Translations under genes and position numbers: made by a program
Part shown: piece by piece, positions 15,381 through 24,543 of the stretch
How the letters are laid out: each line of letters begins with the position of its first letter
How positions within the stretch are numbered: position 1 is the stretch's first letter
Notes under the pieces: generated by a model
Databases searched by the model: none
Told to the model about the DNA's origin: nothing
The model's input: the letters and a program-made list of their open reading frames with translations, nothing else
Assembly: GCF_000720485.1 (NCBI RefSeq)
Contig: NZ_JOAX01000021.1
Coordinates: 124,001-188,000 of the forward strand
Direction: 5' to 3'
DNA length: 64,000 nucleotides
From: Streptomyces ochraceiscleroticus
GTDB taxonomy: Bacteria; Actinomycetota; Actinomycetes; Streptomycetales; Streptomycetaceae

Positions 15381-18300
15381 ATGGGAGAACGGCTGAGTTT
15401 CAAGATCCTCGGCCCCCTGTCCATCACCGTGAGAGGAAGAAGTACGACCGTCGGCGGCGCGCGCCAGCGTACGATTCTTTCGCTTTTGATTCTCAACCCC
15501 GGCCGCATTGTCCCGATGGACACTCTGGTCGAGGTGGTCTGGAACGGCAGACCGCCGACCACCGCACGCACACAGGTGGCAATCTGCATAGCCGCGCTGC
15601 GCAAGAAATTCAAAGCCGAGGGCGTCGACGAAGACATCGTTATCACGGCACACCCCGGCTATCTTCTCAACACCGAGGGCCACGACGTGGATTCGGTGGA
15701 ATTCACCCGGCTCGTCTCCGCCGCGGAGCAGGCCGTCAAGAATCAGCGGTTGGACGAGGCCGCACAGTCCTACAAAGCGGCGCTGGACCTGTGGCGGGGG
15801 CCCGCCCTGGACGGCGTGACCGGCCAACTGGTCGAGGAGGAGGCACGCCGGCTGGAGGAACTCCGGCTCAATGCCTTTGACGACGGTACGGCCGTGCAGT
15901 TAGAGCTGGGCAACCACCAGGCGGCGATCCCGGAGCTGGCAGCGGTGGTACGCGAGCACCCCCTGCGCGAGCGCACGCGCTACCACCTCATGCTCGCCGA
16001 ATACCGTTCGGGCCGCCGGGCCGAGGCCATGGCGACCTTCCGCGACGCGCGCCGCCAGCTCGTCGAGGAACTCGGCCTGGAGCCGGGGCCCGACCTCCAG
16101 GAATTGCACGACGCCATCCTGCGGGACGACCCGGCACTGGCCCCGGCCACGCATAATTCCTTTGCCACCGCGACCAAGCACCAGACCCTGATGCCGACCG
16201 TCCACTCCAGCCTGCCGCCCGACATCCCGGGTTTCGTCGGGCGGGTGAAGGAACTGGCCGCACTGGACTCCCTCGTGGCGAATGACGACACCCGGCGAGG
16301 CGTCGGCGTAAGCCTGATCACCGGGGCGGCCGGCGCCGGCAAGACGGGGCTCGCCCTGCACTGGGCCCACCGCGTCCGCGAACAATTCCCGGACGGCCGG
16401 CTCTTCGCGGATCTGCAGGGATACGAGAGCGACGACACGCTGCCCGTCAGCGATGTCCTCAACCGTTTTCTGCGCTCGCTCGGTGTGCCGAGCCAGCAGA
16501 TTCCCCCCGATCTGGAAGAACGCTGTTCCCTTTACCGCAGCCTCCTCGCCGACCGGCGCGTCCTGCTGGTCCTGGACAATGCGCGGACCTACGCGCAGAT
16601 ACAGCCGCTGCTGCCGAGCTCGGGCGGGAGCTGCGTCCTGGTCAACAGCCGCGAACAGCTCGAGGGACTGGTGGCCTGGCCGCCGGAGGCCCGGGTGCAC
16701 CTGGGCCCGCTCCCCGACCCCGACGCGACGGAGCTGCTCGGGAAGATCGTCGGCACGGCCAGGATCGCCGCGGCCCCGGCCGAGTCCGCGCGCCTGGTCG
16801 AGCTCTGCGACCGGCTGCCGCTGGCGCTCCGGATCGCCGCGGCCCGGCTCGCCTCCAAACCGCACTGGACCGTACGCCACCTGGCCGACCGGTTGGGCGA
16901 CGAGCGGCGGCGGCTGGACGAGCTCAGCCAGGGCGAGACGCAGGTCCGGGTCAGCTTCGGGCTCAGCTACCGGCATCTACCCGAGGACGCGGCCCGTCTG
17001 TACCGCCTCCTCGGGCTCCTGGACGTGCCCGACTTCACCGCCTGGACCGGCGCGGCCCTGCTGGACACCGACCTCCTCGACGCGGAACGGCTCATCGAGC
17101 ACCTCGTCGATGCCCAGCTCCTCGAAGCGCTGGGCATCGACACGACCGGGCACCTCCGCTACCGGTTCCAGAACCTGCTGCGTCTCTACGCACGGGAGCG
17201 CGCCCATGAAGAAACGCCGCCCGGCGAACGCCGGGAGGCCGTCGACCGCGTTTTCCGCACCTTCCTGACCATTGCCGAGGAGGCGCACCGGCGGGACTAC
17301 GGCGGGGACTTCACCGTCATCCACAGCGAGGTGCCGCGCCGGGAGATCGATCCCGCGTTCCTGGACGACCTGCTCACCGTGCCGCTGGACTGGTTCGAGG
17401 CCGAGCGGCTCGGCCTGGTCGCGGTGATCGAGCAGGCGGCGCGCCTGGGCATGGACGAGGTCGCCTGGGACCTGACCGCGTCCATGGTGACGCTCTTCGA
17501 GACCCGCAACTACGTGGAGAACTGGCGGGTCTGCTGCGAACACGCCCTGGCCGCCGCCCGCACGGCCGGGAACGTGCGCGGTCAGGCCGCCATGCTGCAC
17601 GACCTGGGCGCGGTCGAACTGCGACTGCGCAGGATCGACCGGGCGGCCGCCAGCTTCCACGAGGCGCTGCGCCTCTACGAAGCGGCCGAGGACGCCCACG
17701 GCCAGGCGCTGACCCGGCGGAACATCGCGATCACCGATCGGATCCGGGGCGATCTGGATCTCGCGATGCAGCGGCTGGAGGAGGCACGGGCGACGTTCCG
17801 CACCGTGGGTGACCGCTCCTCGGAGGCCCATGCGCTGAACAACATGGCGCAGATCGCGCTGGACCGCGGCCGGCCGGCCTCCGCGGTACAGCTCGCCCTG
17901 GAGTCCGTCCGTATCTCCCAGTCGATCGGCGCGGGTGGCGAACGGGGCCTCGCGCAGGGATCCCACCGGCTGGCCCGCGCGTATCTCGCGCAGGGGCAGC
18001 TCGAGTTGGCGGAGGCGACGTTCCTGGAGGTCGTACGGATCGTCAAGGAGAAGTCCGACCTGGTCGGGCTCGCCTACGCACTGCTCGGCCTCGGTGAGAC
18101 AAAGCTGGCCGCCGATGGCTCCCCGGAGCAGGCCGACGCCGTACTCAACGAGGCGCTGGAGATCAGCCGGCGGATCGACAGTCCGCTGGTGGAGGGCCAG
18201 ATCAACCTGGCCCTCGGGGAGTCCTGCCGCCGGCAGGGCCGGTACTCGGCGGCGCGGACGCATCTGCTCACCGCCCAGCAGATCTTCACCAGCGTGGGGT

Positions 18301-18431
18301 CGCCGCCCTGGCAGGAACGGGCCCTGCTCCGCCTGGACGCGCTGGATGCCGATCCCTTCACCGGGGGCGGGTTCGAGCACCGCATCTCGGTCCCCGAACA
18401 GCGGGCGCCGGCGGGTGTGCACGAGGGATGA
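15381..18431 (+). CDS. AfsR-type SARP transcriptional activator (SARP-NB-ARC-TPR), TTA codon
   Basis: A 1016-residue regulator and the likely pathway-specific activator of the peptide cluster. Residues 1-100 form the OmpR-like winged helix of SARPs (LSFKILGPLSITVRGR, ARQRTILSLLILNPGRIVPM). The bacterial transcriptional activation domain spans about 105-255. An NB-ARC ATPase follows, with P-loop GAAGAGKTG near 316 and VLLVLDNA as Walker B. TPR repeats occupy about 730-990. Codon 174 (15900-15902) is TTA, so full expression should need the bldA tRNA. The start ATG has GGGGAGG immediately upstream. Two GC hairpins follow the gene. Its expected DNA targets, heptamers repeated every 11 bp next to a -10 box, are found before six downstream transcription units. 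Confidence 0.93.
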   Translation: MGERLSFKILGPLSITVRGRSTTVGGARQRTILSLLILNPGRIVPMDTLVEVVWNGRPPTTARTQVAICIAALRKKFKAEGVDEDIVITAHPGYLLNTEGHDVDSVEFTRLVSAAEQAVKNQRLDEAAQSYKAALDLWRGPALDGVTGQLVEEEARRLEELRLNAFDDGTAVQLELGNHQAAIPELAAVVREHPLRERTRYHLMLAEYRSGRRAEAMATFRDARRQLVEELGLEPGPDLQELHDAILRDDPALAPATHNSFATATKHQTLMPTVHSSLPPDIPGFVGRVKELAALDSLVANDDTRRGVGVSLITGAAGAGKTGLALHWAHRVREQFPDGRLFADLQGYESDDTLPVSDVLNRFLRSLGVPSQQIPPDLEERCSLYRSLLADRRVLLVLDNARTYAQIQPLLPSSGGSCVLVNSREQLEGLVAWPPEARVHLGPLPDPDATELLGKIVGTARIAAAPAESARLVELCDRLPLALRIAAARLASKPHWTVRHLADRLGDERRRLDELSQGETQVRVSFGLSYRHLPEDAARLYRLLGLLDVPDFTAWTGAALLDTDLLDAERLIEHLVDAQLLEALGIDTTGHLRYRFQNLLRLYARERAHEETPPGERREAVDRVFRTFLTIAEEAHRRDYGGDFTVIHSEVPRREIDPAFLDDLLTVPLDWFEAERLGLVAVIEQAARLGMDEVAWDLTASMVTLFETRNYVENWRVCCEHALAAARTAGNVRGQAAMLHDLGAVELRLRRIDRAAASFHEALRLYEAAEDAHGQALTRRNIAITDRIRGDLDLAMQRLEEARATFRTVGDRSSEAHALNNMAQIALDRGRPASAVQLALESVRISQSIGAGGERGLAQGSHRLARAYLAQGQLELAEATFLEVVRIVKEKSDLVGLAYALLGLGETKLAADGSPEQADAVLNEALEISRRIDSPLVEGQINLALGESCRRQGRYSAARTHLLTAQQIFTSVGSPPWQERALLRLDALDADPFTGGGFEHRISVPEQRAPAGVHEG

Positions 18432-18485
18432 GACCGGCCGTGGCCGGTCCTCCGCCGGCGAGCGCGCGTCCCGCTCGCCGGCGGA
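18432..18485 (+). terminator. Double hairpin after the SARP gene
   Basis: Two consecutive stems follow the stop. The first is a short stem at 18432-18449 (GACCGGC / GCCGGTC). The second is a perfect 14-bp stem at 18451-18464 paired with 18472-18485 around a 7-base loop. Probably a factor-independent terminator separating the regulator from the sulfation operon. Confidence 0.75.
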
Positions 18486-18579
18486 ATTCCTTGACGGGCG
18501 CCTGCCGAACCGCGAAGAACCGCGGGAATTATCGTTTGCCTTTCGCCGCGGTCGAGTTCGGATTTCCCGAAGCCATTCG

Positions 18580-18610
18580 ATAACGAAACAATAGGTCGGA
18601 TGGCTACTTT
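18580..18610 (+). promoter_or_regulatory. SARP-type promoter of the cysQ sulfation operon
   Basis: Heptamer ATAACGA (18580-18586), 4 bases, heptamer ATAGGTC (18591-18597), 7 bases, then the -10 box TACTTT (18605-18610). The repeat starts are 11 bp apart. The block TTCGATAACGAAA, and GGCTA at the -10, are shared with the halogenase promoter at 26638. The leader would be about 65 bases. Confidence 0.72.
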
Positions 18611-18681
18611 CCTGGTCAGCGAGATCGTGGTCGAAACGACCGATCCATGACGGAGACGTCACTTGCGCCCGGGAGATCCGA

Positions 18682-19452
18682 TTGTCCACTTCGTACATTC
18701 CGACGCGGGACCGCGCCGACCATGAGCTGGCGCACCGGCTCGCCGAAGCCGCGGGTGCGCTGCTGCTCGCGCTGCGGGCGGAACCCGGCCGGACGACGCG
18801 GCTGAGCGCGGAGGGCGACCGCCGCTCCAATGAGTTCCTGCTCGCCGCGCTCGCGGCGAAGCGGCCGGGCGACGCGGTCCTCTCGGAGGAGTCCGCCGAC
18901 GACCCGTCCCGGCTGTCCGCGCGACGTGTGTGGATCATCGACCCGCTGGACGGCAGCCGCGAGTTCGGCGAGGAGGGGCGTACCGACTGGGCGGTGCACG
19001 TCGCGCTGTGGATCGACGGGGCGCTGGCCGCCGGCGCGGTGGCCCTGCCCGCGGTCGGCAGGACTTTCTCCACCTGGCAGGCAGTCCAAGCCGCCCCTGA
19101 TCCCGAGCAGTTGACGCTGCTCGTGAGCCGGAGCCGGCCGCCCGCGCTGGTCGGCGATCTCGCCGAACGGCTGAATGCCCGGCTGCACCCCATGGGGTCG
19201 GCGGGCGCCAAGGCCATGGCGGTACTGCGCGGGGCCGGGTCCGCCTATGTGCACGCGGGCGGCCAGTACGAGTGGGACTCGGCCGCTCCCGTCGCCGTGG
19301 CGCTGGCACACGGTCTGCGGGTCCGGCGGCTGGACGGGTCGGCGCCGCGGTACAACCAGCCCGACCCCTCGCTGCCCGATCTGGTGATCTGCCGACCGTC
19401 GGCGGCGCCGGAACTCTGGGGCGCCCTGGACGCGCTCGCGTCGCACATGTGA
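18682..19452 (+). CDS. cysQ: CysQ-like 3'(2'),5'-bisphosphate nucleotidase
   Basis: A 256-residue member of the inositol monophosphatase/CysQ superfamily. Metal-site motifs are visible: LSEESADD, then IIDPLDGSREFGEEG (the DPLDG signature) and the C-terminal YEWDSAAPVAVALAHGL. The expected reaction is hydrolysis of 3'-phosphoadenosine 5'-phosphate, the by-product of sulfotransfer, to AMP. That fits its place directly before a sulfotransferase and cysC. The TTG start at 18682 is supported by GGGAGA about 6 bases upstream. First gene of the operon driven by the SARP-type promoter at 18580. Confidence 0.88.
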   Translation: MSTSYIPTRDRADHELAHRLAEAAGALLLALRAEPGRTTRLSAEGDRRSNEFLLAALAAKRPGDAVLSEESADDPSRLSARRVWIIDPLDGSREFGEEGRTDWAVHVALWIDGALAAGAVALPAVGRTFSTWQAVQAAPDPEQLTLLVSRSRPPALVGDLAERLNARLHPMGSAGAKAMAVLRGAGSAYVHAGGQYEWDSAAPVAVALAHGLRVRRLDGSAPRYNQPDPSLPDLVICRPSAAPELWGALDALASHM

Positions 19453-19479
19453 AAGCCGCACACAGGAAAAGGAAGTGAG

Positions 19480-20181
19480 ATGCTCAACGTCATCGGCGTG
19501 GGGTTCGGCCGCACCGGAACGAATTCCCTTCAATTGGCCCTGGAGCGGCTCGGATTCGGGCCCTGTTATCACATGCTCGAAGTCATTCGGCATGCCGATC
19601 ATCTGCCTCGGTGGCGCCATGCGCTGAGCGCCGACAAGGTCGAATGGGACCGTGTCTTCGACGGTTACCGGTCCTCCGTCGACTGGCCCGGCTGTGCGTT
19701 CTGGCGGGAGCTCGTCGAGACCTTTCCCGAGGCGAAGGTCGTGCTGACGGTACGGGACCCGGAGCGCTGGTACGCGAGCGTCAAGAAGACCATCTTCGCC
19801 TCCGGGGAGGACAGCGAGGGCCCCGCGCTGCCGCCGAACGGCCTCAGCCCCGAGGCCGTGGAGTTCACCTCCTTCATGGGCGGCGAGCTGCTGCCGCGGA
19901 TCATGGACGACGGCCGGGGAGGCCGGCTGGACCAGGCCGACGAGCAGCGGGCCATCGAGACCTTCGTCCGGCACAACGAAGAGGTCCAGCGCGTCGTCCC
20001 GGCCGACCGCCTGCTGGTCTACCGGGTCACCGAGGGCTGGGGACCGCTGTGCGAGTTCCTGGACGTGCCGGTGCCCGAGGAGGAATTCCCCCACGTCAAC
20101 GACTCCGGCACGTTCCGCCGCACCTTCGAGGGTGCCTTCGCGGAGCGGCTCGGGCTCACCGTGCCCGGCACCGCGGGCTGA
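19480..20181 (+). CDS. PAPS-dependent sulfotransferase
   Basis: A 233-residue sulfotransferase. The N-terminal 5'-phosphosulfate loop is GVGFGRTGTNSLQLALERLG; the 3'-phosphate-binding part is VVLTVRDPERWYASVKK. This resembles the Sulfotransfer_4 type. It should move sulfate from PAPS to a hydroxyl of the peptide or a precursor; a Tyr phenol or a beta-hydroxyl are the obvious candidates here. It sits between cysQ and cysC, so donor synthesis, transfer and by-product removal share one operon. The acceptor is inferred. Confidence 0.88.
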   Translation: MLNVIGVGFGRTGTNSLQLALERLGFGPCYHMLEVIRHADHLPRWRHALSADKVEWDRVFDGYRSSVDWPGCAFWRELVETFPEAKVVLTVRDPERWYASVKKTIFASGEDSEGPALPPNGLSPEAVEFTSFMGGELLPRIMDDGRGGRLDQADEQRAIETFVRHNEEVQRVVPADRLLVYRVTEGWGPLCEFLDVPVPEEEFPHVNDSGTFRRTFEGAFAERLGLTVPGTAG

Positions 20182-20204
20182 GCGCCGCACCCGGAGGAAG
20201 CGAT

Positions 20205-20750
20205 ATGACGTGCCAACACCGCGGCGCGACGGTCTGGCTGACCGGACTGCCGAGCGCGGGGAAGACCACCATCGCCGGAAGACTGGGGGCGCGGCTGCGC
20301 GCCGCCGGCCACCGGGTGGAGGTCCTCGACGGGGACGAGATCCGTACCTTTCTCTCGGCGGGCCTGGGCTTCTCCCGCGCGGACCGCGACACCAATGTCC
20401 AGCGGACCGGCCTGGTGGCCGAGCTGCTCGCCCGTAACGGCGTCCTCGTGCTGGTACCCGTCATCGCCCCGTACGCCGACAGTCGCGCGGCGGTCCGCGC
20501 GCGGCACAAGGCCACGGGCACTCCGTACCTGGAAGTGCATGTGGCCACTCCGGTGGAGGTGTGCATCGAGCGCGATGTGAAGGGCCTCTACGCGCAGCAG
20601 GCAGCCGGCCGGCTGTCCGGGCTGACCGGGGTCGACGACCCCTATGAGCCGCCGAAGGAACCGGACTTGATCCTCGATACGCATCTGCAGTCACCGGCGG
20701 AGTCGGCGCGTGCCGTGCACGCGGCACTGACGGCGAGGGGGCTCGTATGA
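20205..20750 (+). CDS. cysC: Adenylylsulfate kinase CysC
   Basis: A 181-residue APS kinase producing PAPS from adenylylsulfate and ATP. The P-loop [14 protein letters not shown], the APS-site [20 protein letters not shown], and the region [12 protein letters not shown] followed by KGLYAQ are all canonical. ATG at 20205 has GGAGGAAG upstream; the open frame further upstream is a shadow of the sulfotransferase gene. The last four bases overlap the start of cysD. No cysH (PAPS reductase) is nearby, so this copy serves sulfation rather than cysteine synthesis. Confidence 0.95.
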   Translation: MTCQHRGATVWLTGLPSAGKTTIAGRLGARLRAAGHRVEVLDGDEIRTFLSAGLGFSRADRDTNVQRTGLVAELLARNGVLVLVPVIAPYADSRAAVRARHKATGTPYLEVHVATPVEVCIERDVKGLYAQQAAGRLSGLTGVDDPYEPPKEPDLILDTHLQSPAESARAVHAALTARGLV

Positions 20751-21551
20751 CCACCGCGGCACGGGCCTTCACGCTCAGCCATCTGGACGCGCTGGAGTCC
20801 GAGGCGGTGCACATCTTCCGCGAGGTGGCGGGCGAGTTCGAGCGGCCGGTGATCCTCTTCTCCGGCGGCAAGGACTCCATCGTCATGCTGCACCTGGCGC
20901 TGAAGGCGTTCGCGCCCGCGCGTACAGGACTTCATCGACCGCGGTGAGCTGCGCGAGCGCCCGGACGGCACCCGCAACCCACTGCAGACCGTCCCGCTGA
21001 ACGCCGCCATCGAGCAGCACCGCTTCGACGCGGTGTTCGGCGGCGGCCGCCGGGACGAGGAGAAGGCCCGCGCCAAGGAGCGGATCTTCAGCCTGCGGGA
21101 CGAGTTCGGCGGCTGGGACCCGCGTCGGCAGCGGCCCGAGCTGTGGAACCTGTACAACGGCCGGCACTCCCTCGGTGAGCACGTCCGGGTCTTCCCGCTC
21201 TCCAACTGGACCGAGCTGGACGTCTGGCAGTACATCGCCCGCGAGAAGATCGAGCTGCCCGCGATCTACTACGCGCACGAGCGCGAGGTCTTCGCCCGCA
21301 ACGGCATGTGGCTGGCGCCGGGCGAGTGGGGCGGGCCCAAGGAGGACGAGCGGGTCGAGAAGCGGCTGGTGCGCTACCGCACCGTCGGCGACATGTCCTG
21401 CACCGGCGCCGTCGACTCCGACGCGGCCACCGTCGCGGCCGTCATCAGCGAGATCACGGCCAGCCGGCGCACCGAACGCGGTGCCACCCGCGCCGACGAC
21501 AAGCTGTCCGAGACAGCCATGGAAGACCGCAAACGCGAGGGGTACTTCTAG
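20747..21551 (+). pseudogene. cysD: cysD (sulfate adenylyltransferase subunit 2), internal deletion and frameshift
   Basis: The first 66 codons read as a normal CysD start, with the PP-loop [20 protein letters not shown], then the frame stops at 20947. The rest continues in another frame: [38 protein letters not shown], to the canonical end AMEDRKREGYF at 21551. At the junction near 20918-20925 roughly 40 residues are missing, including the conserved HVDTG(H/R)NFPE segment. The lost length is 2 modulo 3, giving the frameshift. An active ATP sulfurylase subunit is not expected. Either a natural deletion or an assembly error; reads would tell. cysN downstream is intact. Confidence 0.85.
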
Positions 21552-21553
21552 CC

Positions 21554-22858
21554 ATGCCGACCGCCGATCTCGAAACGGGCGCGCCCTCGCTGCTGCGCTT
21601 CGCCACCGCCGGCTCCGTCGACGACGGCAAGTCCACCCTGGTGGGCCGGCTGCTGCACGACTCCAAGTCGGTACTGGCCGACCAGTTGGAAGCCGTCGAA
21701 CGGGCCTCTCTCGGCCGCGGCCAGGACACCCCCGACCTGGCGCTGCTCACCGACGGGCTGCGGGCCGAGCGCGAGCAGGGCATCACCATCGATGTCGCCT
21801 ACCGCTACTTCGCGGTGCCACGCCGCCGCTTCATCCTCGCCGACACTCCGGGCCATGTGCAGTACACCCGCAACATGGTCACCGGCTCCTCCACCGCCGA
21901 CCTGGCAGTGGTGCTGGTCGACGCCCGCCACGGCGTCGTCGAGCAGACCCGCCGGCACGCCGCCATCGCCGCCCTGCTCCGTGTCCCCCGCATCGTCCTG
22001 GCCGTCAACAAGATGGACCTGGTCGGCTACCGGGAGTCCGTCTTCGCCGCGATCGCCGAGGAGTTCACGGCCTACGCGGCCCGGCTGGGCGTCCTGGCTC
22101 CGGGGCCCGGGGGCGCCATCCCGGAGCAGTGGTGCACCGCCATCCCGGTCTCGGCGCTGGCCGGTGACAACGTGGTGACCCCGTCGGCCCGCATGGACTG
22201 GTACGGCGGCCCCACCGTGCTGGAGCACCTGGAGACCGCGCCGGTCCTCGCCGACCCCGCCGACGCACCGGCCCGCTTCCCGGTCCAGTACGTCATCCGC
22301 CCGCGGACCGCCGAGCACCCCGACTACCGCGGATACGCGGGGCAGCTCACCGCCGGTGTACTGCGCGTCGGTGACGAGGTCGCCGTGCTGCCCTCCGGCC
22401 GTACCAGCGTCATCGAGGCCATCGACGTCCTCGGCAGGCCCGCGCGGACCGCCCGGGCACCGCAGTCCGTCACGGTCCGCCTCGCCGACGACCTCGATGT
22501 CTCCCGCGGCGACCTCATCGCCCCGGCCGGGCGCGCCCCGGCCCTCACCCAGGACGTCGAGGCGACCGTCTGCCACCTCCACGACCGCCCGCTGCGGCCC
22601 GGTGACCGGGTGCTGCTCAAGCACACCACGCGTACGGTCACGGCGGTCGTCAAGGACATCCCGTCCCGGCTGGCCCTCGACGACCTCTCTTCGTGCCCGG
22701 CGCCCGGCGAGCTGGCCGCCAACGACATCGGCACGGTCCGGGTGCGTACCGCCGAGCCGCTGGCGCTCGACTCGTACGCGCGCTCCCGTCGTACCGGTGC
22801 CTTCCTGCTGATCTCCCCGGCCGACGGCGCCACGCTCACCGCCGGCATGGCCCACTGA
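21554..22858 (+). CDS. cysN: Sulfate adenylyltransferase subunit 1 CysN (GTPase)
   Basis: A 434-residue EF-Tu-like GTPase that drives ATP sulfurylase. The G1 loop is FATAGSVDDGKSTLVGRLLH; REQGITIDVAYRYF is the switch I region; DTPGHVQYTRNMVTG is G3; NKMDLV is G4. Beta-barrel domains follow. ATG at 21554 lies 2 bases after the cysD stop, so translation is coupled to the damaged cysD. Length is typical of a CysN without a fused CysC. It needs a CysD partner, which here would have to come from another locus. Confidence 0.94.
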   Translation: MPTADLETGAPSLLRFATAGSVDDGKSTLVGRLLHDSKSVLADQLEAVERASLGRGQDTPDLALLTDGLRAEREQGITIDVAYRYFAVPRRRFILADTPGHVQYTRNMVTGSSTADLAVVLVDARHGVVEQTRRHAAIAALLRVPRIVLAVNKMDLVGYRESVFAAIAEEFTAYAARLGVLAPGPGGAIPEQWCTAIPVSALAGDNVVTPSARMDWYGGPTVLEHLETAPVLADPADAPARFPVQYVIRPRTAEHPDYRGYAGQLTAGVLRVGDEVAVLPSGRTSVIEAIDVLGRPARTARAPQSVTVRLADDLDVSRGDLIAPAGRAPALTQDVEATVCHLHDRPLRPGDRVLLKHTTRTVTAVVKDIPSRLALDDLSSCPAPGELAANDIGTVRVRTAEPLALDSYARSRRTGAFLLISPADGATLTAGMAH

Positions 22859-22862
22859 GCCC

Positions 22863-23615
22863 ATGTCTCCCGCCACCACCGCGGCCGTACGGCTGGCCGG
22901 AGCCACGAAGACCTTCGGCGGGACGCTCGTCCTGGACGACGTCGACCTGGAAGTGGCACCGGGGGAATTCGTCTGTCTGCTGGGCCCGTCCGGCTGCGGG
23001 AAGTCCACCCTGCTGAGCCTGCTGGCCGGCCTCGACCGGCCCTCGTCCGGCCAGGTGTCGACGGGCGGCGGGCGCCCGGCGTTGATGTTCCAGGACCACG
23101 CGCTCTTCCCGTGGCTGACGGCCGGCCGCAACATCGAGCTCGCGTTGCGGCTGGCCGGGACAGCCGACCGCGCCGAGCGCCGCACCGAAGCGATGCGGCT
23201 CCTCGGTCTCGTGCAACTCGCGGACGCCTACGGCAAACGGGTGCACACGTTGTCGGGCGGCATGCGGCAGCGCGTCGCCCTCGCCCGCGCCCTGGCCCAG
23301 GGCAGCGAACTGCTCCTGATGGACGAGCCGTTCGCGGCGCTGGACGCCATGACCAAGGAGGTGCTGCACGAGGTGCTCATCGGGATCTGGGAGCGCCGGC
23401 GGCCGGGCATCGTCTTCGTCACGCACGACATCCGGGAGGCGGTCCGGCTGGGCGGCCGGGTGGTGCTGCTGTCCTCCCGGCCGGGCCGGATCGCCCGCGA
23501 ATGGCGGGTGGACCTCCCGCACCCGCGCCGGTCCGAGGACCCCGCCGTCCTGGAGCTGGCCATGGAGATCACCGGTCATCTGCGCGAGGAGATCTGCCGG
23601 CATGCCCGTGACTGA
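22863..23615 (+). CDS. ABC transporter ATP-binding protein, SsuB/TauB type
   Basis: A 250-residue ATPase with Walker A GPSGCGKST, a Q-loop in MFQDHALFPWLT, signature LSGGMRQRVALARALA, Walker B LLLMDEPFAALD, and H-loop VTHDIREAV. The sequence is of the nitrate/sulfonate/taurine importer class (SsuB/TauB). It overlaps the permease gene by 14 bases. In this setting it probably imports sulfate or a sulfonate to feed PAPS synthesis. No substrate-binding protein is encoded nearby, which is unusual for an importer. Confidence 0.9.
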   Translation: MSPATTAAVRLAGATKTFGGTLVLDDVDLEVAPGEFVCLLGPSGCGKSTLLSLLAGLDRPSSGQVSTGGGRPALMFQDHALFPWLTAGRNIELALRLAGTADRAERRTEAMRLLGLVQLADAYGKRVHTLSGGMRQRVALARALAQGSELLLMDEPFAALDAMTKEVLHEVLIGIWERRRPGIVFVTHDIREAVRLGGRVVLLSSRPGRIAREWRVDLPHPRRSEDPAVLELAMEITGHLREEICRHARD

Positions 23616-24486
23616 CCTCGGTGCCGTCCACGACAGCCCGGTCTCGAAGGACCTCTCGTCGGGGGATCTCTCCGCGGGCCTGGACGTCCTGGACGCACCG
23701 GCCGCCCCGGCCGTGCCCTCCCTGTTCCACCGGGCCCTGACGAGGGTGACGGCCCCGGCCCTCGCCGTCGTCTTCGTCCTGGTGGCATGGCAACTGGCCA
23801 CCGCCTCGGGCCTGTTCACGAGACTCTCGTCCCCCACCGCGGTCCTGGACGAGCTGATCGGTCAGGCGCGGGGCGGCACCCTGCTGCCCGCTCTGGGGCG
23901 GAGCCTGGGCCGGGCCGCGTCCGGCTTCGCCGCGTCCGTGTTGGTGGGTGCTCCGCTCGGCCTGCTGGTGTACCGGGTCGGCGCGGTACGGACCGTACTG
24001 GCTCCGGCCCTCTCGGCGTTCCAGTCGCTGCCCGCGGCCGCCCTGGTGCCGCTGGCGGTGGTGGCGTTCGGGGAGTCGGAACGGGCGGTGTACGCGGTCG
24101 TCCTGCTGGGTGCCGTGCCGTCCCTCGCCATGGGTGTGGTCAGCGCCTTCGACCAGGTCCCCGTGCTGTTGCGGCGGGCCGGGCGGACCATGGGCGCCAC
24201 CGGCCTGCTGGCGGTCCGTCATGTCCTGGTGCCCGCCGCGCTGCCCGGGCTGATCGTGGCGCTGCGCCAGGGGTGGACCTTCGGGTGGCGGGCTCTGATG
24301 ACAGCGGAGCTGATCACCGCGACCCCGCTGCCCGGGGTCGGCCGGATTCTCGACGCCGGAAAGCAGCAGGGCAGTTTCGCGCTCGTACTGGCGTCGGTGG
24401 CGCTGATCCTGGCCATCGGCGTGCTCGTCGAGGCAGGGGTGTTCCGGCCGGTGGAGAAAAGAGTGCTGCGGCGCCGCGGCTTGTGA
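23602..24486 (+). CDS. ABC transporter permease, SsuC/TauC type
   Basis: A 294-residue membrane protein. After a soluble N-terminus of about 45 residues come roughly six helices. The permease EAA-loop region lies around RRAGRTMGATGLLAVRHVLV with a downstream Gly, and WTFGWRALMTAELITATPLP is typical of SsuC/TauC. It pairs with the upstream ATPase. The periplasmic-type binding protein is missing, so the system may borrow one, act on an unusual substrate, or be partial. It is followed 57 bases later by the P450 gene on the same strand, probably one transcript. Confidence 0.88.
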   Translation: MPVTDLGAVHDSPVSKDLSSGDLSAGLDVLDAPAAPAVPSLFHRALTRVTAPALAVVFVLVAWQLATASGLFTRLSSPTAVLDELIGQARGGTLLPALGRSLGRAASGFAASVLVGAPLGLLVYRVGAVRTVLAPALSAFQSLPAAALVPLAVVAFGESERAVYAVVLLGAVPSLAMGVVSAFDQVPVLLRRAGRTMGATGLLAVRHVLVPAALPGLIVALRQGWTFGWRALMTAELITATPLPGVGRILDAGKQQGSFALVLASVALILAIGVLVEAGVFRPVEKRVLRRRGL

Positions 24487-24543
24487 CAGCGCGCGGACGA
24501 GGCACGGAGACGCACGGACGACGTACATCAGAACGGAGAGTCG

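Noticed and set aside
18529..18537. TTATCGTTT upstream of cysQ as an extra regulatory half-site
   Set aside because: It does not have a partner heptamer 11 bp away or a -10 box at the right distance. The same string at 10706-10714 lies in the end of a coding region, so it is probably chance.
20747..20947. A separate 66-residue gene
   Set aside because: It is the intact N-terminus of cysD, cut off by the deletion and frameshift, not an independent small gene.
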